Source of the DNA: Collinsella sp.
GTDB taxonomy: Bacteria > Actinomycetota > Coriobacteriia > Coriobacteriales > Coriobacteriaceae
Reading direction: 5' to 3'
Length of the DNA: 16,383 nucleotides
Assembly: GCA_019413955.1 (NCBI GenBank)
Contig: DXMX01000042.1
Span: 1 to 16,383, forward strand
Shown: piece by piece, positions 1-6,441 of the stretch
How the letters are laid out: every line of letters starts with the position of its first letter
How positions within the stretch are numbered: the stretch's first letter is position 1
The notes under the pieces: generated by a model
Told to the model about the DNA's origin: nothing
Seen by the model: the letters and a program-made list of their open reading frames with translations, nothing else
The model's database searches: none
Position numbers and translations under genes: made by a program

Positions 1-593
1 GTGGAGCAGTCGAGTCCCGCGGCATGTACGCCAATTTGCACCGACATCATGGTATGGGCGTTTGCGGCAACTACGGCGGCCTGCTCTTGCTGGTATCCGT
101 TCCAAGCCGCATAGCCCGCGCCGCCGGCGACGAGCGCGACGGCCACGACACCGGCGACCATCAGATTGCGGCGCTTGGGCGACATCTTACGATGACGAAC
201 CTCGGCTTCGTGTGCCGAGGGAGCGGACGGCAGGGGAATATCTCCCATGGCGATGGTCTCGTCGACGACTGGCGCAGAGCCCAAGCCGGGGAGCTCGCGG
301 GTGAGCGATTCGTCGACGGGCAAGTCGCCAAGCAGGGAGGTCTCATCTCCCGCGTTGGGTTCCGGTTGGCCATTGCCCTCGTCATCGCCTTTTTCGACAT
401 CGGCTTCATCGCGAGCATCCTCGACGTCGTCGCCCGTATCCGGTATGCCATCGCCCGCCGCGTCCTGCATGTCGACGATTGTCTCGTCAAACGCAACTTC
501 GTCCAGCGAAAACCGGTCTAGGCTCTCCAAGGCCTCGGCGCACGCCGCTGCATCTTGGGCCGCGTCCTCTTGGCCCCTCGTCTCATTTTCCAT
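1..593 (-). CDS. Unrecognised single-pass membrane protein, N-terminal part (runs off left edge)
   Basis: Reading the minus strand from the ATG at 593-591 gives 197 uninterrupted codons to the window edge, so the C-terminus is missing. The first ~135 residues are strongly acidic (many Asp/Glu, with Ala and Gly) and look disordered. A basic patch (HRKMSPKRRN) then leads into one hydrophobic segment (NLMVAGVVAVALVAGGAGYA) at about residues 145-164, followed by the start of a domain after YQQEQAAVVAANAH. The expected topology is an acidic tail in the cytoplasm and the unseen C-terminal part outside. A G-rich ribosome site (TTGGGGGATAT) sits just before the ATG. No family was recognised and no function is assigned. 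That it is a real gene is supported by the intact frame, the start signal and the sensible membrane topology. Confidence 0.7.
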   Translation of the reverse strand, partial: MENETRGQEDAAQDAAACAEALESLDRFSLDEVAFDETIVDMQDAAGDGIPDTGDDVEDARDEADVEKGDDEGNGQPEPNAGDETSLLGDLPVDESLTRELPGLGSAPVVDETIAMGDIPLPSAPSAHEAEVRHRKMSPKRRNLMVAGVVAVALVAGGAGYAAWNGYQQEQAAVVAANAHTMMSVQIGVHAAGLDCS

Positions 594-702
594 ATATCCC
601 CCAAGCTCAATATCGGGACAACAATGTACCCAAAATTAAGGTCACATAGAGCTGGCGTGCAGTCGGAAATTCGATTTTATCTGCGCGATACATTGTGAAT
701 AT

Positions 703-716
703 GTGCATGAATGCAC
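703..716. promoter_or_regulatory. Perfect 14-bp palindrome upstream of the left-edge gene
   Basis: GTGCATGAATGCAC reads as 6-bp arms around GA. It lies about 110 bp upstream of the left-edge gene's start (minus strand) in an A+T-richer gap with no coding frame. It could be an operator for that gene, but no cognate regulator is visible and chance is not excluded. Confidence 0.25.
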
Positions 717-725
717 GCGCGACAG

Positions 726-767
726 CAAAAAGCCCCCGGAAAGCAAACGAATTGCTTTCCGGGGGCT
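726..767 (-). terminator. Intrinsic terminator of the DUF5692 gene
   Basis: A perfect 16-bp stem (AGCCCCCGGAAAGCAA at 731-746, complement at 752-767) encloses a 5-nt loop. Read on the minus strand it is followed by a run of T (plus-strand A's at 727-731). It lies about 70 bp past the stop of the minus-strand gene that begins at 1843. There is no T-run on the plus side, so it serves the minus strand. Confidence 0.9.
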
Positions 768-835
768 GCGCATAACGCGAGATTACGGAGCCAAAGAGAC
801 GCGCCTACATCCAAATGCGGACGGCAGCGAGCGCG

Positions 836-1843
836 TTACTCGGCGTGTGCGTAATCCACCTTGGCGCGGCGAGCGGTAGCCTTCTCCCAATCGCTGGTGC
901 CCTCAAAGACATCCTGCTTGTAGGGATTGCGGCCGAGCTTCTTGGCGCGGTAGGCGATGTAGATGATCGCGGCGATGTTGGCGACCAGTGCGGCGATCGA
1001 GACCGCAGTAGCGGCGCTGGGGTCGAGCGTGGAGTGGGTCACAAAGATGGACTCCTCCTGGAAGTACGGGAACACCTGGGCAAACATGCACCAAATAGCC
1101 AGCGTAAAGGCGCGGTTCTGGATCCAGCCGCCCTTGTTCCAGATAAAGGCGGCGACGGTGGGCGCCAGCAGCAGCGCAAAGCCGCAGAACCAGGAGTGGG
1201 TGGGCAGGCAGTTGTAGGTGTAGCAGAAGTTCCAGATGTCGTAGGCGATGATGTAGACCCAGGTCATGTCGGGCCACAGCATGTCAGTCTGATCCTCGGA
1301 GGCGTAGACGCTCCACCAACCGGTCATGCAGAAGATGTTGATGATGCCCGCGATGCCGTTGAACACGTTGTTCCAGCCGGCCAGCTGCGTAGCACCTTCG
1401 GAGGTGACCCAAGTGGACTGGCCCAGGACAAAGAAGTGATAGGCGCTCTCAAAGTCGGACACGACGGCGATCATGATGTTGATGGCGACGATCACAAACG
1501 GCCACGCGCGGAACCAGTGTGCCTTGCCGATCTTGCCCCACTGATACTTAATGGCGATGAAGCCCCAGCAACCGGCCAACGCCGCGTAGACCTTGGCGTA
1601 GTGGAACCAGCTGTTCTGGTACACATGGGTGGGGTTGGTGAGCGCCCACTCGGCGCCCTGCGAAACGCCGATGGCGATAGCGACGCAGTAGATGGTCATG
1701 GCCAGCGGAGCCACGCCAAAGATGATTGCCGCGCCCAGCTTGGTGCGGCGGCCGACCTCGTTGAGCACGATCAGGCCAATAAAGACCATGGCCCAGCCGA
1801 CCCAGTGGATAAGGGTATTGCTACCCCAAACATCGAACAGCAT
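836..1843 (-). CDS. DUF5692-like multi-spanning membrane protein
   Basis: This 335-residue protein has about nine hydrophobic segments (roughly residues 13-28, 37-58, 80-99, 113-129, 157-175, 193-208, 218-235, 245-260, 277-298) and an unusual load of Trp, Tyr and Phe. Recognisable blocks are GWNNVFNGIAGIINI (156-170), MLWPDMTWVYIIAYDIWNF (188-206) and NCLPTHSWFCG (211-221). These match what I recall of the DUF5692 family of anaerobic bacteria, whose function is unknown. The C-terminal ~35 residues are hydrophilic and should face the cytoplasm. The start is fixed by AAAGGAG six bases before the ATG. The gene follows the tetR gene on the same strand with a 62-bp gap and ends at a strong terminator. 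A role beside the divergent flavoprotein, for example as membrane anchor, quinone partner or transporter, is inference from shared control. The family call is from memory. Confidence 0.75.
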   Translation of the reverse strand: MLFDVWGSNTLIHWVGWAMVFIGLIVLNEVGRRTKLGAAIIFGVAPLAMTIYCVAIAIGVSQGAEWALTNPTHVYQNSWFHYAKVYAALAGCWGFIAIKYQWGKIGKAHWFRAWPFVIVAINIMIAVVSDFESAYHFFVLGQSTWVTSEGATQLAGWNNVFNGIAGIINIFCMTGWWSVYASEDQTDMLWPDMTWVYIIAYDIWNFCYTYNCLPTHSWFCGFALLLAPTVAAFIWNKGGWIQNRAFTLAIWCMFAQVFPYFQEESIFVTHSTLDPSAATAVSIAALVANIAAIIYIAYRAKKLGRNPYKQDVFEGTSDWEKATARRAKVDYAHAE

Positions 1844-1861
1844 GCTGCTCTCCTTTCACAC

Positions 1862-1888
1862 GCCCGCGGCCCCTCTTCCGTCGCGGGC
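1862..1888 (-). other. Hairpin between tetR and the DUF5692 gene
   Basis: A perfect 7-bp G+C stem (GCCCGCG at 1862-1868, CGCGGGC at 1882-1888) lies in the 62-bp gap between two co-directional genes. No T-run follows on the minus strand, so it is more likely an RNA processing or stabilising hairpin than a terminator. The palindrome TTTGGCCAAA (1891-1900) lies beside it, next to the tetR stop. Confidence 0.4.
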
Positions 1889-1905
1889 AGTTTGGCCAAA
1901 TGTCG

Positions 1906-2568
1906 TCAGTTCTGGGGCTTGCGCTCCGGATACTTGGCGGTATAGCCCTCGATATGGAGTGTCGAGGCGATGATTTCCTTGACCGTCTCGTCGGGCACAT
2001 CGGGGTGCGTGCGGATATACATCAACAACCCCATGATGAGGGTGTAGAAGGTTTCGTAGACATGGTCGATGCGCAGGTCATGATGGGCGACAAAGTCCAC
2101 CACGGTGGTGTCGCAAATGTATTGCGCCACGCGCTGGACCACGTTGTGCAGAAAGCCGCCGTAGAGCGCGCCGCTGCTTGAGGTAAGCGTGCTCGGCAAC
2201 TCGTGGCCGCTCACGACCAGGCGCTTAAAGAGCGGAGCGACGGTGTCGAGTGCGCCTTCGATGTCACCAACCGTGCGGCTGGCGTTCCACTGCTCGAGCT
2301 CGGCGATAAAGCCGTCGATCGCCTCGTCCATAACGGCGGTGACGGCGGCGTCCATATCGGCAAAGTAGTGGTAGAACAGCGAGCGCGTGCAGCCAGCCCG
2401 CTTGGTCACGGCCGATACCGATAGGTGGGACACGCCCAGCTCGGAACTCACGGTGCGCACGGCGGCGAGGATCTCGCGACGGCGCTCGTCGCCCGTCAGG
2501 CGCTTTGCCGCGCTATCGGACGCGGGGATGGCATCGACCACAGAGGTATCTGCTGTGTTGCTGCCCAT
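1906..2568 (-). CDS. TetR/AcrR-family transcriptional regulator
   Basis: This 220-residue protein has a TetR-type N-terminal helix-turn-helix: after an acidic ~24-residue leader comes DERRREILAAVRTVSSELGV, then LSVSAVTKRAGCTRSLFYHYF at about residues 49-69 (the usual tetrad ends in FYxYF). The remaining ~150 residues form the helical ligand-binding and dimer domain, whose ligand cannot be predicted. The start is chosen from AAAGGCGG about six bases before the ATG. It lies head to head with the iron-sulfur flavoprotein gene and directly upstream of the DUF5692 gene. Two matching palindromes lie in the 187-bp divergent gap. It most likely represses both directions, including itself, until a small molecule binds. 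The family call is firm; the regulatory targets are inferred from position. Confidence 0.93.
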   Translation of the reverse strand: MGSNTADTSVVDAIPASDSAAKRLTGDERRREILAAVRTVSSELGVSHLSVSAVTKRAGCTRSLFYHYFADMDAAVTAVMDEAIDGFIAELEQWNASRTVGDIEGALDTVAPLFKRLVVSGHELPSTLTSSSGALYGGFLHNVVQRVAQYICDTTVVDFVAHHDLRIDHVYETFYTLIMGLLMYIRTHPDVPDETVKEIIASTLHIEGYTAKYPERKPQN

Positions 2569-2626
2569 GTTTTGCCGCCTTTCATCCTCTTTTGCCTGAC
2601 CGTTCGCCTAACAGTCTTGAATATTG

Positions 2627-2641
2627 TTGACGGTTCGTCAA
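2627..2641. promoter_or_regulatory. Putative TetR operator, site 1
   Basis: TTGACG-GTT-CGTCAA is a perfect 15-bp palindrome with 6-bp arms and a 3-bp centre, a normal size for TetR-family sites. It is 59 bp upstream of the tetR start and shares the TTGAC/GTCAA arms with site 2. Confidence 0.7.
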
Positions 2642-2649
2642 TACTATTT

Positions 2650-2664
2650 TTGACACAATGTCAA
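2650..2664. promoter_or_regulatory. Putative TetR operator, site 2
   Basis: TTGACA-CAA-TGTCAA is a second perfect 15-bp palindrome of the same design, centred 23 bp (about two helical turns) from site 1. The outer half-sites extend symmetrically: TATTGTTGAC (2622-2631) is the exact reverse complement of GTCAACAATA (2660-2669). Further out, CCGTTCGCC (2600-2608) and GGTGAACGG (2673-2681) are also inverted copies with one mismatch. TTGACA could double as a -35 box, but I see no convincing -10 at the right distance on either strand. Confidence 0.7.
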
Positions 2665-2755
2665 CAATAACGGGTGAACGGCATGGGGGTATGTCGAGCC
2701 CGTAAAAAGAGGGGCGCTGCGTGCGTGCCAGGCTGCGGCAAGAGAAGGGACGACT

Positions 2756-5533
2756 ATGATTCTCAACGGACCGGGGATTAGCTACACCGAGCCCGATATC
2801 GGTGCGGAGTTTGTGCCGCCGCTGCCGGAGCATCCGCGCGAGGCCATCGTCAAACTGTGCGAGCACTGCACCAACCGCCTGCTGCATCGCGACGAGCTGC
2901 TGGGCTACGAGTACTGGTCGTTTGCCGAGGCCGCGACTGACGAGCAGGCCGAGGTACTCTGCAAGATGAAGATGCGCCGTCCCTACACGCTGCCCGAGAT
3001 GATCAAGCTCACCGGCATGCCCGAGGCCCAGATCGAGAAGATGCTCGACGATATGAGCTACACGGGCCTGCTCGAGTACAACTGGGAAAATCCCGAGCGC
3101 GCCAAGCAATGGGTGCTGCCCATGCTGGTGCCGGGTTCTGCCGAGTTCCTCAACATGCGCGTGAGCCAGCTCGAGGAGCATCCGGTCTATGCTAAGTTCT
3201 TTGAGCAGGCGTCTAAGGGACCGCTGTCCAAGGCCACGCCGATGGTGCCGCCCGGCGGCGCTGGCATCGGCATGCACGTCATTCCGGTCGAGAAGGCTAT
3301 CGATGCTTCGAGCACCTCGGTGCCGATCGAGCATATCGAGCATTGGCTAGACAAATACGAGGGTAAGTATGCCGCCAGCACCTGCAGCTGCCGTGCGAGC
3401 CGTCGCGAGATGGGCGAGGGCTGCGCCGACGACCCCGCCGACTGGTGCATTGCCGTGGGCGATATGGCCGACTACGTGGTTGAGACCGATCGTGGCCATT
3501 ACGTGACCCGCGACGAGGTTTACGACATCTTGCGCCAGGCCGAGGACAACGGCTTTGTGCACCAGATCACCAACATCGACGGCGAGAACAAAATCTTCGC
3601 CATCTGCAACTGTAACGTCAACGTGTGCTACGCCCTGCGCACCTCGCAGCTGTTCAACACGCCCAACCTGTCGCGCTCGGCCTATGTCGCCAAGGTCGAG
3701 AAGGACAAGTGCGTGGCCTGCGGTCGCTGCGTTGAGGTGTGCCCGGCTGGTGCAGCCAAGCTCGGCCAGAAGCTCTGCAGCAAAAAGGCCGGCGGACAGG
3801 TGCCCGAGTATCCGCGTCAGGAGCTGCCCGATGCCACCAAGTGGGACCACACCAAGTGGTCGCCCAACTACCGCAACGACAACCGCATCGAGACGCATGA
3901 GTCCGGCACCGCTCCCTGCAAGACGGCCTGCCCCGCGCATGTTGCCGTTCAGGGCTATTTGAAGCTCGCGGCTCAGGGTCGCTATGACGAGGCGCTGGCG
4001 CTCATCAAGCGCGAGAACCCGCTGCCCGCTATCTGCGGCCGCGTGTGCAACCGCCGCTGCGAGGACGCCTGCACCCGCGGTCGCGTGGATGCCGCCGTGG
4101 CTATCGACGAGGTCAAGAAGTTTATCGCCCAGCGCGATCTGGATGCCGCGACTCGCTATGTCCCGCCTGTGGTGACGCCGACGCGCGCCGGTGGCTTCGA
4201 CCAGAAGATCGCCATCATCGGTGCCGGTCCGGCCGGCCTGTCCTGTGCCTTCTATCTGGCCGAGAAGGGCTACAAGCCCGTCGTGTTCGAGAAGAACGAG
4301 CGCCCGGGCGGCATGCTCACCTACGGTATTCCCAGCTTTAAGCTGGAAAAGGACGTTATCGAGGCCGAGGTCGAGGTTATTCGCCTGATGGGTGCCGAGT
4401 TCCGCTATGGCGTGGAGGTCGGCCGCGATGTGACGCTCGACGAGCTGCGCGCGCAGGGCTTTAAGGCCTTCTACGTTGCCATTGGCTGCCAGGGCGGCCG
4501 CCTTGCTGGTATTCCGGGTGAGGATGCCGAGGACGTGACCGTGGCCGTCGACTTTTTGCGCGAGGTCAACAGTGGCAAGATCGACGCGCTGCCCGGCCGC
4601 ACCATTGTGGTGGGCGGCGGCAACGTGGCTATCGATGTCGCCCGCAACGCCTGCCGTCTGGGTTCCGAGCACGTTGAGATGTTCTGCCTGGAGAGCGAGG
4701 CTCAGATGCCCGCCAGCGAGGAGGAGCGTCGCGAGGCCATCGAGGACGGCGCGCACATCAGCTGCGGTTGGGGCCCCAAGGAGATTCACCTGGACGAGGC
4801 CGGTCGTGTGTGCGGTATCACCTTCAAGTGCTGCACGCGTGTCTTTGACGGCGAGGGCCGTTTTGCGCCCGAGTACGACGAGAACGATCTGCGCCGTGTC
4901 GATGCCGACCGTGTCGTCATGTCGATTGGCCAGTCCATTGTGTGGGGCGACCTGCTGGCTGGCTCCAAGGTGGAGCTTAGCCGCGGTCAGGGTGCCCTTG
5001 CCGATCCTCAGACCTACCAGACCGCCGAGCCAGACATCTTTGTGGGCGGCGACGTCTACACCGGTCCGAGTTTTGCCATCGATGCCATCGCCGCCGGCCA
5101 CGAGGCCGCCGTGTCCATCCATCGCTTTGTGCAGCCGGGGTCCACGCTCACCATCGGCCGCAACCAGCGCCGCTACACCGCGCTCGACCGCGACGATGTC
5201 GTGATTGAGAGCTACGACAACGCGAGCCGCGAGGTTGCCCACGTGGACCGCGAGCGCGAGAAGGCCGCGCCGTTTAGCGAGTACGTCGAGACCTTTACCG
5301 AAGAGCAGGTGCGCGCCGAGACCGCCCGCTGCCTGGGCTGCGGCGCCTCGATCGTCGACCCCAACAAGTGCATCGGCTGCGGCCTGTGCACCACCAAGTG
5401 CGCCTTCGATGCCATCCACCTGGATCGCGACCGTCCCGAGTGCTCCACGATGGTCAAATACGAGCAAAAGCTCCCGAGCCTTGGCAAGTATGCTTTAAAG
5501 CGTGCAATCAAAATCAAGTTCGGTCGTAAATAG
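2756..5533 (+). CDS. Large iron-sulfur flavoprotein: ferredoxin motifs plus GltD-like FAD/NAD(P)H reductase
   Basis: This 925-residue soluble protein has, in order: a Cys pair (35, 38) and a possible winged-helix segment (about 61-115); a CxCR-x7-G-x2-C-x7-C block (Cys 210, 212, 223, 231); CNCNVNVC (Cys 284, 286, 291); a ferredoxin motif CVACGRCVEVCP (Cys 319, 322, 325, 329); the two-cluster module seen before the reductase in GltD and dihydropyrimidine dehydrogenase (Cys 388, 392, 427, 431, 435, 439); FAD site GAGPAGLS (489-496); NAD(P) site VVGGGNVAIDVAR (618-630); second FAD motif with GGD (764-766); and a C-terminal ferredoxin (Cys 859, 862, 872, 875, 878, 882). The core should move electrons between NAD(P)H, FAD and a chain of [4Fe-4S] clusters. 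There is no signal peptide or membrane segment. AAGGGA lies five bases before the ATG. The TetR operators upstream suggest induction by a substrate. The substrate is unknown, and assignment beyond an FAD-dependent oxidoreductase would be a guess. Confidence 0.92.
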   Translation: MILNGPGISYTEPDIGAEFVPPLPEHPREAIVKLCEHCTNRLLHRDELLGYEYWSFAEAATDEQAEVLCKMKMRRPYTLPEMIKLTGMPEAQIEKMLDDMSYTGLLEYNWENPERAKQWVLPMLVPGSAEFLNMRVSQLEEHPVYAKFFEQASKGPLSKATPMVPPGGAGIGMHVIPVEKAIDASSTSVPIEHIEHWLDKYEGKYAASTCSCRASRREMGEGCADDPADWCIAVGDMADYVVETDRGHYVTRDEVYDILRQAEDNGFVHQITNIDGENKIFAICNCNVNVCYALRTSQLFNTPNLSRSAYVAKVEKDKCVACGRCVEVCPAGAAKLGQKLCSKKAGGQVPEYPRQELPDATKWDHTKWSPNYRNDNRIETHESGTAPCKTACPAHVAVQGYLKLAAQGRYDEALALIKRENPLPAICGRVCNRRCEDACTRGRVDAAVAIDEVKKFIAQRDLDAATRYVPPVVTPTRAGGFDQKIAIIGAGPAGLSCAFYLAEKGYKPVVFEKNERPGGMLTYGIPSFKLEKDVIEAEVEVIRLMGAEFRYGVEVGRDVTLDELRAQGFKAFYVAIGCQGGRLAGIPGEDAEDVTVAVDFLREVNSGKIDALPGRTIVVGGGNVAIDVARNACRLGSEHVEMFCLESEAQMPASEEERREAIEDGAHISCGWGPKEIHLDEAGRVCGITFKCCTRVFDGEGRFAPEYDENDLRRVDADRVVMSIGQSIVWGDLLAGSKVELSRGQGALADPQTYQTAEPDIFVGGDVYTGPSFAIDAIAAGHEAAVSIHRFVQPGSTLTIGRNQRRYTALDRDDVVIESYDNASREVAHVDREREKAAPFSEYVETFTEEQVRAETARCLGCGASIVDPNKCIGCGLCTTKCAFDAIHLDRDRPECSTMVKYEQKLPSLGKYALKRAIKIKFGRK

Positions 5534-5548
5534 GTAACCATGGCGGGT

Positions 5549-5584
5549 AAGGGGACGGCGCAGACTAGATTTCGCCGTCCCCTT
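5549..5584 (+). terminator. Hairpin after the flavoprotein gene
   Basis: A perfect 12-bp stem (AAGGGGACGGCG at 5549-5560, complement at 5573-5584) closes a 12-nt loop containing GACTAG. It lies 16 bp after the stop codon. The following sequence is only mildly T-rich (GCTTTGAGTTT), so it may act as a weak terminator. It shares the GGGGACG stem and GACTAG loop with the hairpin on the other side of hypA. Confidence 0.55.
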
Positions 5585-5629
5585 GCTTTGAGTTTGCATC
5601 GCATCAACCGTTGTTGAAAGGTTTCTACC

Positions 5630-6055
5630 TTGCATGAATTGGGAATCGTTTATCACATCATTCGCGATGTCGAGAATGTGGCGCGCGCCAATGGCGTGTG
5701 TCGCGTTTCGAGCGTGACGCTGCTCCTGGGCGAGGTCTCGGGCGTCGTTCCCGACCTACTGCTCGACGCTTGGCGTTGGGCGGCGGATAAAAAGCCTATC
5801 ACCGAGGGCTCGGAGCTTATCGTGGAGCCCGTCGAGGCCGTGACGCATTGCGAGGCGTGCGGCTGCGACTACGCGACGGTCGAGCACGGCAAGACCTGCC
5901 CCCATTGCGGCAGCGGCGAGACATACCTGCTGCAGGGCCAGGAGGTCATGATCAAGCAGATCGAGACCCCCGACGAGGACCCGGCAGACGCTACCCCTGA
6001 TGGTCCCGCTGCTCCTGACGCCGTCGACGCCGCCAACCCTCTCCACATCGCCTAA
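5630..6055 (+). CDS. hypA: Hydrogenase/urease nickel incorporation protein HypA
   Basis: HypA carries Ni(II) to HypB and to the hydrogenase large subunit during [NiFe]-centre assembly in the cytoplasm. The TTG at 5630 is taken as the start because it yields MHELG, which places the nickel-binding His at position 2 as in the family. The ATG at 5634 is out of frame, and GAAAGG eight bases upstream suits the TTG. The structural zinc site is CEAC (Cys 74, 77) and CPHC (Cys 90, 93). Residues 1-112 cover the normal length of the family. About 29 extra residues follow, rich in Asp, Pro and Ala, and look disordered. No hydrogenase or other hyp gene is in the window, so the partner genes must be elsewhere if the protein is functional. 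The family call is firm. Confidence 0.93.
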   Translation: MHELGIVYHIIRDVENVARANGVCRVSSVTLLLGEVSGVVPDLLLDAWRWAADKKPITEGSELIVEPVEAVTHCEACGCDYATVEHGKTCPHCGSGETYLLQGQEVMIKQIETPDEDPADATPDGPAAPDAVDAANPLHIA

Positions 6056-6062
6056 CTTAGTT

Positions 6063-6108
6063 ATTGGGGACGTTCTTAAACGACTAGTCATTAAAGAACG
6101 TCCCCAAT
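6063..6108. repeat. Long palindromic hairpin after hypA (repeat-like)
   Basis: A perfect 15-bp stem (ATTGGGGACGTTCTT at 6063-6077, complement at 6094-6108) encloses a 16-nt loop that itself contains the palindrome GACTAGTC. It starts 8 bp after the hypA stop and could end that transcript on either strand, although only a loose T-rich stretch (CTATTCTATTTT) follows. The shared stem and loop cores with 5549-5584 suggest a dispersed palindromic element. Confidence 0.55.
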
Positions 6109-6206
6109 GACTATTCTATTTTGACGGCTTGCTAAAGCATAACTAACGAAATTAGTCAAGTCACGTCTGTTTAAACAAAATATCGAAGAGTCAAGCAGGT
6201 TCTTAT

Positions 6207-6220
6207 CCGATTTAAATCGG
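6207..6220. promoter_or_regulatory. Perfect 14-bp palindrome CCGATTTAAATCGG
   Basis: A spacer-free palindrome lies 235 bp upstream of the IIAB start, inside the A+T-rich control region. Its size and symmetry suit an operator for a dimeric regulator. No regulator gene is adjacent, so the binding protein is unknown. Confidence 0.35.
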
Positions 6221-6366
6221 TATTAATGAATGCTGTGCTTGTATCTGTTTTCTAAGATGGTCAAACTAATTATGTTTAGCGAGGAATAGCTGAAAACCAG
6301 CGATGTAACCAACTTGTAACAAAGCAGGACGTTTGAACAAATAATCCAACCGTTCACATTTTTTCC

Positions 6367-6372
6367 TATAAT
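6367..6372 (+). promoter_or_regulatory. -10-like box for the PTS operon
   Basis: TATAAT is a perfect -10 match 70 bp before the IIAB start. No good -35 lies 16-18 bp upstream (the sequence there is about ATCCAA), so an activator may be needed, or the real promoter may differ. A second box, TATACT, is at 6390-6395. Confidence 0.4.
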
Positions 6373-6393
6373 TTAGCCACGCTTGCGGCTATA

Positions 6394-6433
6394 CTCTTTT
6401 TTGTCGTGTAGGAAATACGTAGACAAAAAGGAG
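6394..6433 (+). promoter_or_regulatory. Leader hairpin that would cover the IIAB ribosome site
   Basis: CTCTTTTTTGTC (6394-6405) can pair with GACAAAAAGGAG (6422-6433) over 12 bp, including one G-T pair, around a 16-nt loop. The 3' arm contains most of the AAGGAGG ribosome site (6428-6434) of the IIAB gene. An internal alternative stem (CGTGT with ATACG, 6405-6409 and 6415-6419) competes. This suggests translational control, but it is only a hand-drawn fold. Confidence 0.4.
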
Positions 6434-6441
6434 GTTATGTG

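Larger units (their letters stand above)
6109..6393. other. A+T-rich gap between hypA and the PTS operon
   Basis: About 285 bp, clearly more A+T-rich than its surroundings, with no believable coding frame. It holds the perfect palindrome at 6207-6220 and the -10-like TATAAT at 6367-6372. I found no CRISPR, transposase remnant or known riboswitch pattern in it. It is probably the control region of the mannose PTS operon. Confidence 0.5.

Noticed and set aside
815..1945. A 376-codon plus-strand frame opposite the DUF5692 gene
   Set aside because: It has a low-complexity Gly/Asp/His composition, while the minus strand encodes a coherent membrane protein with a ribosome site and terminator.
3347..5467. 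A 706-codon open frame on the minus strand inside the flavoprotein gene
   Set aside because: It is the mirror of a G+C-rich coding frame. Its translation is Ala/Gly/His/Leu-rich with no domain, and the plus strand has a full set of Fe-S and FAD motifs.
6367..6395. A sigma-54 promoter for the mannose PTS operon, as in some Firmicutes
   Set aside because: The GCCACGCTTGC stretch lacks the GG and GC dinucleotides at the needed spacing, and no LevR-type activator gene is in the window.
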